Part shown: piece by piece, positions 17,507 through 25,765 of the stretch
Layout: each line of letters begins with the position of its first letter
Numbering within the stretch: the stretch's first letter is position 1
NCBI RefSeq assembly: GCF_001898805.1
Contig: NZ_MKVJ01000002.1
Location: 62,001 to 126,000, forward strand
Reading direction: 5' to 3'
Source: Leifsonia sp. 71-9
GTDB lineage: Bacteria > Actinomycetota > Actinomycetes > Actinomycetales > Microbacteriaceae
DNA: 64,000 bases
Program-made: the position numbers and the translations under genes
Notes under the pieces: generated by a model
Database searches by the model: none
Seen by the model: only the letters and a program-made list of their open reading frames with translations
What the model was told of the DNA's origin: nothing

Positions 17507-18479
17507 AGTTGACCCACCTCTTCTGGCCCGCGAACTGGAGCGCGGTGATGAGCATGACGACGACGAACAGCATCCACGCGAGCGCGGAGGCGTAGCCGAG
17601 CCGGTCGAAGACGAAGCCGTTGCGGTAGAGGTACAGCACGAACGTGTTGGTGGACTCGCCCGGGCCGCCCTGCGTGAGGATCTGCGGCTGCACGAACACC
17701 TGGAACGCGCCGATCATCGTCATCGTCATCGTGAAGAACAGCGAGGGCGACAGCATCGGCAGGATGATCGACTTCAGCCGCTGCCAGGCACTGGTGCCGT
17801 CCATCCGCGACGCCTCGAGGATCTCCTTCGGGATGCCGCCCAGACCGGCCGAGAGCACGATGACGTTGTAGCCGAACGACTGCCAGACCGACATCGCGAT
17901 CACGGAGGCGAGCGCGAAGCGCGAGTCGGAGAGCCAGCTCGGCCCGTCGATCCCGATCGACGCGAGCGTCGAGTTGACGATGCCGTTGTCGCTCAGCAGC
18001 AGGCGCCAGACCAGCGCGTTCGCGACCATCGGCGTGATGGCGGGGAGGAAGAAGATGACCCGCCAGAACCCGGCGAACTTCACCCGGGTGTTCAGCCACA
18101 GGGAGATGGCCAGCGCCAGCGCGAGGTTCAGCGCGGTGTAGACGAAGGCGAAGATCACCGTGTTGAAGAGCACCGTGTAGAACGTCGGGTCGGAGAACAG
18201 CTTCTGGTAGTTCGCGAAGCCGACGAAGGTCGGCGAGCCGAACAGCGGCCACTCGAAGAGGCTGATGACCAGGGAGCCGAGCAGCGGCACCACGATGAAG
18301 AAGACGAAGCCGGCGAGCCCGGGCCAGAGGTAGGCGAGGGCGGTCAGGCCGTCGCCGCGGCGCTTCTTCCCGCCCCGGCGAGGCGGGCTGGGATGGGGCA
18401 CGTGGAACGGCCGCGTCTCGGGCGCGGCGGGCGCCGCCGTCTCGGAGGAGACGGCGGCGCCGATCAGCGGGGAGGCCAT
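17496..18479 (-). CDS. carbohydrate ABC transporter permease (MalF type)
   Basis: A 327-residue CUT1 permease. A ~45-residue cytoplasmic N-terminus (Pro/Arg-rich, PSPPRRGGKKRR) is followed by six membrane segments; the EAA loop is EILEASRMDGTSAWQRLK. It pairs with the MalG-type protein downstream. The start is 4 nt from the stop of the binding-protein gene, so all three transport genes are one unit. Confidence 0.9.
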   Translation of the reverse strand: MASPLIGAAVSSETAAPAAPETRPFHVPHPSPPRRGGKKRRGDGLTALAYLWPGLAGFVFFIVVPLLGSLVISLFEWPLFGSPTFVGFANYQKLFSDPTFYTVLFNTVIFAFVYTALNLALALAISLWLNTRVKFAGFWRVIFFLPAITPMVANALVWRLLLSDNGIVNSTLASIGIDGPSWLSDSRFALASVIAMSVWQSFGYNVIVLSAGLGGIPKEILEASRMDGTSAWQRLKSIILPMLSPSLFFTMTMTMIGAFQVFVQPQILTQGGPGESTNTFVLYLYRNGFVFDRLGYASALAWMLFVVVMLITALQFAGQKRWVNYDK

Positions 18480-18483
18480 GCGC

Positions 18484-19731
18484 CTACTGCCCCACCGAGT
18501 TCTGGATCGTGTTCAGCACGTCCTTGGCGGTCTTGTCACCCCGGTATCCCTCGACGCCGTACTGGGTGAAGAGGGTCTCCACCTGGTTCCAGGTGGGCGT
18601 GGTGAGCTGCGCCGTGGCGTTCTTGAGGAGGGCCTGCACGGCGGCGTACGCCTCCGGCGACTTGCCCTCCGCCCAGGCCGACTGCGCGTCGGCGCGGGAG
18701 GGGACGATGCCGCGCTTCTCGGCCTGGCCCTTGAGCACGCTGCTGTCGGTCATCGCGACGATGGCCTTGAACGCGCCGTCCGGGTCCTTGCAGTTCTTCG
18801 CGATGCCGAAGCCGGAGCCGGCGGTCATCCCGTGCGCCTCGCCCGAGGTGCTGGGGACGATCGTGACACCCAGGTCGAACTTCGCGGCGTCGGCGAAGGT
18901 GCCGTACATCCACGGGCCCTCGATCAGCATGTCGACCGCCCCGCTGGTGAAGGCGGCCTGGGATGCGTCGGACGCGTCGGCGGCCTCCGGGGCCTTCGCG
19001 ATGCCGTCCTTCTTCACGAGGTCGAAGTACGACTGCACCTGGTCGACGAGCTTCGAGTTGGTGAGGTCGAGCTTGCCGCCCTTGACCGCCTCGGCGCCGT
19101 CGGCGATGGCCCACGCGTTCGGGATGAAGAAGCCCGGGGCGATCGCCAGCGCCTTGTGATCGGCGGTGGTGAGCTTCTTGGCGTCGGCGAGGAACTGCTC
19201 GCGCGTGTACGTCGTGCTGGGCAGGTCGAGCCCGGCGGCCGTGAAGGCGTCCTTGTTGTAGTAGAGGACGATCGGCTCGGCGTCGTAGGGGATGGCGCGG
19301 ATCGTGCCGTCGACCGTCATGCCCTTGAGCATGGAGGAGTCGAAGGCCGACGTGTCGAGCTTGTACTTCTTGATCAGGTCGTCGAGCGGCATCAGCAGGC
19401 CGGAGAGCTCCTGGGCCCTGGCGGCCTGCGTGGTGAGCAGGCAGGGCGGGTTGGAGCCGCTGAGCCGGGTCTTCACCTTCGTCCAGTAGTCGTTGAAGCT
19501 CGGCCCCTCAATGGTGACGTCGAGGGAGGGGTCCACCTTCTTGCCCAGGTCGATGAAGCCCTGCCACTGGTCGCGGTCGCTCTGACTGCTGACCCAGGTG
19601 TACATGGTGATGGGGCCGCCGGATGCGTTTCCGCCGCTGCCGCCGGAGCATCCGGCCAGTGCGGCGAGCGCGCCGGCCATCAGGAGAGCGGTTCCGACCC
19701 GGACCGCCGTGCGCGTGCTTCGTGGTTTCAC
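18484..19731 (-). CDS. extracellular sugar-binding lipoprotein (CUT1)
   Basis: A 415-residue SBP_bac_1 lipoprotein: signal peptide then lipobox LAGC (Cys near residue 28), followed by a Gly/Ser linker and a mature domain beginning ITMYTWVSSQSDRD. It captures the oligosaccharide for the two permeases. The GTG at 19731 is chosen because GAAGGAGG sits 8 nt upstream; two upstream ATGs lack such a site. Proximity to two fucosidases suggests fucosylated glycans as ligand (inference). Confidence 0.9.
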   Translation of the reverse strand: MKPRSTRTAVRVGTALLMAGALAALAGCSGGSGGNASGGPITMYTWVSSQSDRDQWQGFIDLGKKVDPSLDVTIEGPSFNDYWTKVKTRLSGSNPPCLLTTQAARAQELSGLLMPLDDLIKKYKLDTSAFDSSMLKGMTVDGTIRAIPYDAEPIVLYYNKDAFTAAGLDLPSTTYTREQFLADAKKLTTADHKALAIAPGFFIPNAWAIADGAEAVKGGKLDLTNSKLVDQVQSYFDLVKKDGIAKAPEAADASDASQAAFTSGAVDMLIEGPWMYGTFADAAKFDLGVTIVPSTSGEAHGMTAGSGFGIAKNCKDPDGAFKAIVAMTDSSVLKGQAEKRGIVPSRADAQSAWAEGKSPEAYAAVQALLKNATAQLTTPTWNQVETLFTQYGVEGYRGDKTAKDVLNTIQNSVGQ

Positions 19732-19815
19732 TTGTTGTGCCTCCTTCATTGGATTCATCACTGTGATCGCCTGCCATGCCGGACGCTTCGTCGCACCCGG
19801 AGGAGGCGGGTCGGT

Positions 19816-21180
19816 CTACGCGAAATCGATCGCGATGACGTCGATGGCGGCGCCGGACGCCGCCGGGGCCGGGATGCGGAGCTCGCCGACCGGGTCCTCG
19901 CCCGGAGCCGGCTGCTCGTGCACCTCGAGGTTCACCTCGTACGGCAGCTGCTCGCCCGTCGCGAGCAGCCGCACCCCCGTCACACGCCCGACCGGGATGC
20001 CGCGCACGACGACCTGCTCGATCGGCCGCATCACCAGGTGCAGGTAGAGGGCGCCGGGGCGCGCGGTCGACGGGCCGTAGAAGTCGACGCCGGTCGTCGG
20101 CGAGACGCCCACGACGCTCTCGGCGTGCACGTCCATCCACGCGCCGATCTCCTCGAGGGTGCGCACCTGGGACTCGTTGAGGCTGCCGTCGCCCTTCGGC
20201 CCGATGTTGAGCAGGAGGTTGCCACCGCGGCTCGCGACCTCCACCAGCGTCGTGATCAGGGAGATGGTGCTCTTGCTCTTGGTGTCGCCCGGGCGCCAGG
20301 CCCACATCTGGCCGATCGTGAGGCAGAGCTCCCACGGGCCGCGCGGCGCCGTGACGGGGAAGCCCTGCTCGGGCGTCTGGTAGTCGCCCTGGCCGAGCAG
20401 CCGGTCGTTGATGACGACGTCGGGCTGCAGGGACTTGATGAGGGCGCGGAGCCCGGCGCTGTCCCACTCCTCCTCGGAGCGCTCCCACTCGCCGTCGAAC
20501 CAGAGCAGGTCGATGGTGCCGTAGCCCGTGAGGATCTCGGTCAGCTGCGCCCGCAGATACTCCTGGTAGCGCCCCCACTGCTCGGGAGTCGCGCGGCGGT
20601 GCCGGTCGACGGCGACCGGCCGTCCGGCGTTGGCCGGATCGCCGGCGGCGGGCCAGTGCTCCTCGGGATAGGGACGGTCGGACATCGTGAAGGCCGGGTA
20701 GTCCGGGTGGTTCCAGTCCGGGAGGCTGTAGTAGATGCCCACGCGGATCCCCTCCGCGCGGATCGCCTCCACGAACTCCCGGGTGACGTCGCGGCCGAAC
20801 GGCGAGTGCTCGATCCCGAAGTCCGACTGCGCGGTGTGGAACATCGAGTAGCCGGCGTGATGGCGGGCGGTGAAGACGACGTAGCGGGCGCCTGCGCGCT
20901 TGGCGAGGCGGGCGAGCGCCACGGCGTCCCATTCCACCGGGTCGAAGGTGGCGGCGCTGGACTGGTACCCCTCGACGCTGACCGCGTCCTCGACGCCGTC
21001 GGAACCGGGGATGATGGAACGGCCGACCAGCGGCCAGGAGATCTCGATCCCCTGTTGGCTGGCGTGGTCCCAGTGCACGAAGAGGCCGAAGCCGGCTCCG
21101 ATGAACCACTCGCCGCCCGGCAGGGTGAAGTCGGTCGGGCGGAGGAACGATGCGGGTGCGGGGGCAAGCGCGGTGGTCAC
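19816..21180 (-). CDS. GH29 alpha-L-fucosidase, cytoplasmic
   Basis: A 454-residue GH29 enzyme. Recognisable are FGLFVHWDHAS (residues 31-41), the substrate-binding HH pair at 107-108 (FTARHHAGYSMF) and the nucleophile D229 in LLWFDGEW. It has a C-terminal beta-domain of about 110 residues. No signal peptide is present, so it cleaves fucosyl residues inside the cell after import. First gene of the operon running to the GntR gene; a shared operator lies in the gap to the divergent second fucosidase. Confidence 0.9.
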   Translation of the reverse strand: MTTALAPAPASFLRPTDFTLPGGEWFIGAGFGLFVHWDHASQQGIEISWPLVGRSIIPGSDGVEDAVSVEGYQSSAATFDPVEWDAVALARLAKRAGARYVVFTARHHAGYSMFHTAQSDFGIEHSPFGRDVTREFVEAIRAEGIRVGIYYSLPDWNHPDYPAFTMSDRPYPEEHWPAAGDPANAGRPVAVDRHRRATPEQWGRYQEYLRAQLTEILTGYGTIDLLWFDGEWERSEEEWDSAGLRALIKSLQPDVVINDRLLGQGDYQTPEQGFPVTAPRGPWELCLTIGQMWAWRPGDTKSKSTISLITTLVEVASRGGNLLLNIGPKGDGSLNESQVRTLEEIGAWMDVHAESVVGVSPTTGVDFYGPSTARPGALYLHLVMRPIEQVVVRGIPVGRVTGVRLLATGEQLPYEVNLEVHEQPAPGEDPVGELRIPAPAASGAAIDVIAIDFA

Positions 21181-21206
21181 AGCGAGGCTCTCCTTTGAGT
21201 CAATGG

Positions 21207-21221
21207 CTATTGCCTATAGGA
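21207..21221. promoter_or_regulatory. fucose-cluster operator, site C
   Basis: On the minus strand TCCTATAGGCAATAG, between the two divergent GH29 genes. It overlaps the likely -10 region on the plus strand (TAGGAT at 21217-21222, 16 nt after TTGAGT at 21195). Same 15-bp consensus as sites A and B. Confidence 0.62.
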
Positions 21222-21275
21222 TATTCGAAGAGGACGATCCTCACAATCCATTCGACGAAGAAGGAGAAATCGAGC

Positions 21276-22625
21276 GTGGCAATGTTCAAAGACGATCCCG
21301 TCCGCCCCGAGAACTACCGTCGCTTCGAGCGCGAGGTGCCCGAGTGGTTCACGGATGCCAAGCTCGGCGTCTTCGTGCACTGGGGCCCGTATTCGGTCCC
21401 CGCGTGGGCCGAGCCGATCGGCGAGCTGGGCACGATCGAGAAGCAGTACTGGTTCGCCCACAACCCCTATGCCGAGTGGTACTACAACACCATCCGCATC
21501 GAGGGCAGCCCCGCGGCCGAGCACCAGCGGGAGGTCTACGGCGACGCGCCCTACGACGACTTCATCGACCAGTGGGACCCGGCCGAGTTCGACCCGGACG
21601 AGTTCCTCGCCCTGGTCAAGAGCACGGGCGCACGGTACTTCGTCCCCACCACCAAGCACCATGACGGCGTCACCCTGTGGGACGCTCCCGGCACGGACGA
21701 GCGCAACACCGTCGCCCGCGGCCCGAAGCGCGACCTCGTCGGCGCCTTCGAGAAGGCCACGCGCGACGCCGGGCTGCGCTTCGGCGTGTACTACTCGGGA
21801 GGCCTCGACTGGCACTTCTCGCAGCTGCCGCCGATCACGGACGACGGCCAGGAGTTCGGCCGCCCGGTCGACGCCGCGTACGCCGAGTACGCCTACGACC
21901 ACGTCGTCGACCTCATCGACCGCTATGCGCCCGACGTGCTCTGGGGCGACATCGAATGGCCGGACGCGGGCAAGCCCTCCGGGCCGTTCAGCATGGAGAA
22001 CCTCTTCGAGAGGTTCTACGCCGCCCGTCCCGACGGGGTGGCCAACGACCGCTGGGGAGAGACCCACTGGGATTTCCGCACCAGCGAGTACCAGAACGGC
22101 ACCAGCGTCGAGGGCACCGGGGCGTGGGAGAACTGCCGCGGCATCGGCTTCTCGTTCGGCCACAACACCCAGGAGGACGAGCGCCACCTCCTGAGCGGGC
22201 CTGCGGCCGTCGCCTCGTTCGTCGACATCGTCTCGCGCGGCGGCAACCTGCTGCTCAACGTCGGCCTCACCGCGCGGGGCACGGTCCCCGAGCTCCAGCG
22301 CCGCACCCTCGAGCACCTCGCCGCCTGGAACGCCGTGAACGGCGACGCCGTCTTCGGCAGCCGCCCGCTCGAGGCCGCGATCGCGAGCCCGTCGGACGAG
22401 CCGTGGCTGCGCTGGACCCGCACCGGCGGCACGGCGAACGCCTTCGTCGACGCGGTCGGCGACGTGCGCCTGCCCGGTGTCTCTAGTGCGGTGGATGCGG
22501 CGAGCGCCCGCCTCGCCGACGGCACCCCGCTCGTGGTCTCCCGCGACGGCGACGCGCTGGTGACCACCTTCCCGGAACCGGCCGTCGCCGGTCCCGTCCT
22601 CGTCCGCTTCGACCTCGCGGAGTGA
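21276..22625 (+). CDS. GH29 alpha-L-fucosidase, cytoplasmic (second)
   Basis: A 449-residue GH29 enzyme, only distantly similar to the one at 19816. Visible are LGVFVHWGPYSVPAW (residues 30-44), the HH pair 128-129 (TTKHHDGVTLW) and the nucleophile D225 in VLWGDIEWP. No signal peptide. The GTG at 21276 is preferred (AAGGAGAAATCGAGC just upstream); an ATG two codons later is possible. It is divergent from the first fucosidase and forms a two-gene unit with the lactonase 1 nt downstream. Two paralogues suggest different linkage preference. Confidence 0.9.
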   Translation: MAMFKDDPVRPENYRRFEREVPEWFTDAKLGVFVHWGPYSVPAWAEPIGELGTIEKQYWFAHNPYAEWYYNTIRIEGSPAAEHQREVYGDAPYDDFIDQWDPAEFDPDEFLALVKSTGARYFVPTTKHHDGVTLWDAPGTDERNTVARGPKRDLVGAFEKATRDAGLRFGVYYSGGLDWHFSQLPPITDDGQEFGRPVDAAYAEYAYDHVVDLIDRYAPDVLWGDIEWPDAGKPSGPFSMENLFERFYAARPDGVANDRWGETHWDFRTSEYQNGTSVEGTGAWENCRGIGFSFGHNTQEDERHLLSGPAAVASFVDIVSRGGNLLLNVGLTARGTVPELQRRTLEHLAAWNAVNGDAVFGSRPLEAAIASPSDEPWLRWTRTGGTANAFVDAVGDVRLPGVSSAVDAASARLADGTPLVVSRDGDALVTTFPEPAVAGPVLVRFDLAE

Positions 22626-22626
22626 C

Positions 22627-23463
22627 ATGACGATCGACGCCCACCTGCACCTCTGGGACCTCGAGCGGGTCGCGTACCCGTGGCTGACGTCGGCACTGGC
22701 CCCGATCGACCGCACCTTCGCGTTCGCCGAGGCCGAGCCGCAGCTCGCGCAGGCGGGCGTCGATCGCGTCGTCCTCGTCCAGGCCGCGAACTCGGTGGAG
22801 GACTCGGCGGCGATGTTCGCGGTCGAGTCCCCCCGAGTCGCCGGGGTGGTGGCGTGGGTCGACCTGCTCGACCCGGAGTCGGCGGTCCGGCAGCTGGACA
22901 CCTGGGCGGCGCAGCCCGCCTTCGTCGGCATCCGTCACCTCGTCCACGACGAGCCGGACGCGGACTGGCTCGCACGCCCCCCGGTGCGCCGGTCCCTGCG
23001 CCTGCTCGCCGAGCGCGGCCTCTCCTTCGATGTCATCGGGGTCCTCCCCCGGCACCTCGAGCACGCCGTCGCGATCGCGGACGAGCTGCCCGACCTCCGG
23101 CTGGTGATCGACCACCTCGGCACGCCGCCCGTCGGTGCGGCGTCGCGGGAGCCGTGGGCCGGGCTGATCTCCGACCTCGCCCGTCGCCCCGGCGTCGCCG
23201 TGAAGCTCTCCGGCCTCACGACACTGGGCCCGGACGGCCGCGCGACGACCGCGGACCTCCGGCCGTTCGTCGATCACGCCCTCTCCGCGTTCGGCGCCGA
23301 CCGTGTGCTCGCCGGAGGCGACTGGCCGGTCTCGACGCTCGCCGGACCGTACGGCGAGACCTGGTCGACCCTCTCCGCGCTGATCGACGGCCTGAGCGAG
23401 GCCGAGCGGGCCCAGGTGCTGGGCGGCACGGCGGAGCGCGTCTACCGGCTCGGCCGACGCTGA
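22627..23463 (+). CDS. amidohydrolase: L-fuconolactonase
   Basis: A 278-residue TIM-barrel amidohydrolase (Amidohydro_2). The metal-binding H-x-H is at residues 6 and 8 (DAHLHLW) and the conserved Asp is in AGGDWPV near residue 233. The family opens L-fuconolactone to L-fuconate, the step between the AKR dehydrogenase and FucD. Its ATG lies 1 nt after the fucosidase stop, so the two are co-translated. 4-sulfomuconolactone or rhamnonolactone hydrolases look similar, but the context favours fucono-lactone. Confidence 0.85.
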   Translation: MTIDAHLHLWDLERVAYPWLTSALAPIDRTFAFAEAEPQLAQAGVDRVVLVQAANSVEDSAAMFAVESPRVAGVVAWVDLLDPESAVRQLDTWAAQPAFVGIRHLVHDEPDADWLARPPVRRSLRLLAERGLSFDVIGVLPRHLEHAVAIADELPDLRLVIDHLGTPPVGAASREPWAGLISDLARRPGVAVKLSGLTTLGPDGRATTADLRPFVDHALSAFGADRVLAGGDWPVSTLAGPYGETWSTLSALIDGLSEAERAQVLGGTAERVYRLGRR

Positions 23464-23500
23464 CCTGCCCCCGCCCGGTCCGCTCGGGGATACTGGGGAG

Positions 23501-24244
23501 GTGAACGATCGCCTGGTGCGCAACCTCCCCGTCCAGACCGCCCTGGAGGCGTGGGCCGATCTGAAGGACGCCCGCACCTTCGCGGGCGTGCTCCGGCAGT
23601 GCGTGGCCGGCGAGCTGTTGCTCGACATCAGCGGCTCCGTCTTCGCCGACCCCGCGGCCGGCTTCCAGCAGGGCGACACCCTCGCGCTCGGCAAGCAGAC
23701 CGATGCGGCGGGCAAGGACCTCCTTGTCGCGTTCACCAGCAACGAGCGCCTCGCCGCCTACCGCGGGGGCGCCGAGTTCCGCTCCCTCGCGCAGCCCGCG
23801 TGGTCCGTGATCGCCGAGGCCATCACCCGCGCGGACGGCCTGGCCCTCGACCCGGGCGACGACGCCCTCCTCATCGCCTACGCCGACGAGCTGCGGGCCC
23901 AGCTGACCGACGAGCCCGGCCGCAACGCCGCGCTGAAGAACGCCCTGGTCGACCGCGACCTCCCCTGGCCCGCCTTCCTCGCGCTCGTTGCGGCCGCCCC
24001 GGTCGTCTACGTCGGCCTCGACGAGGGCCAGGGCGCGATCCCCTCCGCCGTCGGTCAGGACGGCGACCTCCTGCACCCCGTCTTCACCTCCCCCGCCGAG
24101 GTCTTCGCCTGGTCGCCCGGGCTGACCGCCCGCGGCACGACCGTCGATGCGGTCGCCCGGGTCGCCCGCGAGGACGGCTACGCGGGTCTGCTGCTCGACC
24201 CGGCCGGGCCGTCCGCGGTCCTGCGGCTGGACGAACTGGGCTGA
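23501..24244 (+). CDS. SseB family protein
   Basis: A 247-residue protein whose N-terminal ~125 residues match the SseB N-terminal domain (LLDISG..., then LLVAFTSNERLAAYRGG), and whose second half is a related alpha/beta region. Cellular role in actinobacteria is unknown. The GTG start has GATACT ending 6 nt upstream, suggesting a leaderless mRNA, although GGGGAG immediately before it could act as a weak ribosome site. Confidence 0.72.
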   Translation: MNDRLVRNLPVQTALEAWADLKDARTFAGVLRQCVAGELLLDISGSVFADPAAGFQQGDTLALGKQTDAAGKDLLVAFTSNERLAAYRGGAEFRSLAQPAWSVIAEAITRADGLALDPGDDALLIAYADELRAQLTDEPGRNAALKNALVDRDLPWPAFLALVAAAPVVYVGLDEGQGAIPSAVGQDGDLLHPVFTSPAEVFAWSPGLTARGTTVDAVARVAREDGYAGLLLDPAGPSAVLRLDELG

Positions 24245-24252
24245 TCGGGCCC

Positions 24253-24258
24253 TAGGAT
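24253..24258 (+). promoter_or_regulatory. -10 box (TAGGAT), leaderless lysE
   Basis: TAGGAT ends exactly 6 nt before the ATG at 24265, no ribosome site between. Confidence 0.6.
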
Positions 24259-24264
24259 CGTCGC

Positions 24265-24918
24265 ATGACGGCGCTCTCCCTCCTCGCGTTCGCGGGGCTG
24301 TGCGTGGTCCTGGCGCTCACGCCCGGCCCCGACACGTTCCTCGTGCTGCGGTACAGCATGGGGCGTGCGCGCGACGGCTTTGCCGCGGCCGCCGGGTGCG
24401 CGGTGGGCTCGCTCGCGTGGGCCGCGCTGGTCGCCGTCGGGCTGGCGACGCTGCTGGAGCAGTCGGCGGAACTCTTCCGCGTCGTCAAGATCGTGGGCGG
24501 CCTCTACCTGATCTACCTCGGCGTCGCCGCCTTCCTGTCGACGCGGCGCAGCGCCCGCGCGGCCGCCACGGACGCCGGCGACGAGGACGCGCCGGCCGTC
24601 CCCGCCGCGCGTCGCCGCTCCACCTCCAGCCTGCTGGCCGGTCTGCTCTCCACCCTCCTGAACCCCAAGGTCGGCCTGTTCTTCCTCGCCGTGGTGCCGC
24701 AGTTCGTGTCGGCCCACGCCGGCTTCGGCGAGACCATGCTGCTCGGGGCGGTCGACGCGGTCGTCGGCGGCCTCTATCTGGTGGGCATCACCCTGCTGGC
24801 CTCCCGGATGGTCGCCTGGCTGGGGCGTCCGCGCGTCACCCGCGTGCTCGAGCGGGTCTCCGCGGGCATCCTCGCCGCGCTCGGAATCGGCACGGTCGTC
24901 GCCGGCGCCGAGGGGTGA
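24265..24918 (+). CDS. LysE family amino acid exporter
   Basis: A 217-residue membrane protein with about six hydrophobic helices. The N-terminus LALTPGPDTFLVLRYSMGRARDG is the LysE/RhtB family pattern (residues ~15-37), and LLSTLLNPKVGLFFLAVVPQF is the second conserved block. Exports amino acids or analogues. A cytoplasmic Arg/Ala-rich loop lies at residues ~90-115. Stands alone behind its own leaderless promoter. Confidence 0.88.
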   Translation: MTALSLLAFAGLCVVLALTPGPDTFLVLRYSMGRARDGFAAAAGCAVGSLAWAALVAVGLATLLEQSAELFRVVKIVGGLYLIYLGVAAFLSTRRSARAAATDAGDEDAPAVPAARRRSTSSLLAGLLSTLLNPKVGLFFLAVVPQFVSAHAGFGETMLLGAVDAVVGGLYLVGITLLASRMVAWLGRPRVTRVLERVSAGILAALGIGTVVAGAEG

Positions 24919-24949
24919 GCCTCCCGGCCCTCCCTGCGACAATGAACGC

Positions 24950-25765
24950 ATGCCCATCCTGAACAAGGACATGCAGGTCTGCATCTCGCTGGCCGCCCGT
25001 CCGAGCAACATCGGCACCCGTTTCCACAACTACCTCTACGACGAGCTCGGCCTGAACTTCCTCTACAAGGCGTTCACCACGAGCGACCTGGAGGGTGCGG
25101 TGCGCGGCATCCGCGCGCTCGGCTTCCGGGGCTGCTCGGTGTCGATGCCGTTCAAGGATGCGATCATCCCCCTGGTCGACCACCTCGAGCCGTCGGCCGT
25201 CGCCATCGAGTCGGTGAACACGGTGGTCAACGAGGACGGCCTGCTCACCGCCTCCAACACCGACTACGAGGCCGTCGCCCAGCTGCTCGCCGAGCACGCC
25301 GTCGACCCGGCCCAGCGCGTGCTGCTCCGCGGCTCCGGCGGCATGGCCAAGGCGGTCGTGGCGGCCTTCCGCGGCGCGGGCTTCGACGAGCTGACGGTGC
25401 TCGCCCGCAACGAGGAGGCCGGCCGGGCCCTCGCCGAGCGCTACGACTACACCTGGACCGCGGACGAGCCGCGCGCCGACTACGACGTCATCGTCAACGT
25501 CACCCCGCTCGGGATGCGCGGTGAGCACGAGTCCGCCCTCGCCTTCGCGGAGGAGCACATCGAGCACGCGACGACCGTGTTCGACGTCGTCGCATTCCCG
25601 TCGGAGACGCCGCTGGTGCAGGCGGGACGCGCGGCCGGCAAGACCCTGATCACGGGAGCCGAGGTGATCGCTCTGCAGGCCGCGCGCCAGTTCGAGCGCT
25701 ACACCGGCGTGACGCTCACCGCCGACCAGGTCGCACGGGCCTCGGAGTTCTCCCGCGCGGAGTGA
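24950..25765 (+). CDS. aroE: shikimate 5-dehydrogenase-like protein
   Basis: A 271-residue protein with the AroE layout: shikimate-binding SVSMPFKD with catalytic-type K69, NTD at 103-105, glycine-rich RGSGGMAKAV for NADP and a VNVTPLGM block. The N-terminus lacks the usual strong SxSPxxHN motif (SNIGTRFHNYLY instead), so it belongs to a divergent SDH-like clade; the true substrate could be quinate or another compound. GACAAT ends 6 nt before the ATG. Its last 50 bases overlap the convergent gene at 25716. Confidence 0.8.
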   Translation: MPILNKDMQVCISLAARPSNIGTRFHNYLYDELGLNFLYKAFTTSDLEGAVRGIRALGFRGCSVSMPFKDAIIPLVDHLEPSAVAIESVNTVVNEDGLLTASNTDYEAVAQLLAEHAVDPAQRVLLRGSGGMAKAVVAAFRGAGFDELTVLARNEEAGRALAERYDYTWTADEPRADYDVIVNVTPLGMRGEHESALAFAEEHIEHATTVFDVVAFPSETPLVQAGRAAGKTLITGAEVIALQAARQFERYTGVTLTADQVARASEFSRAE

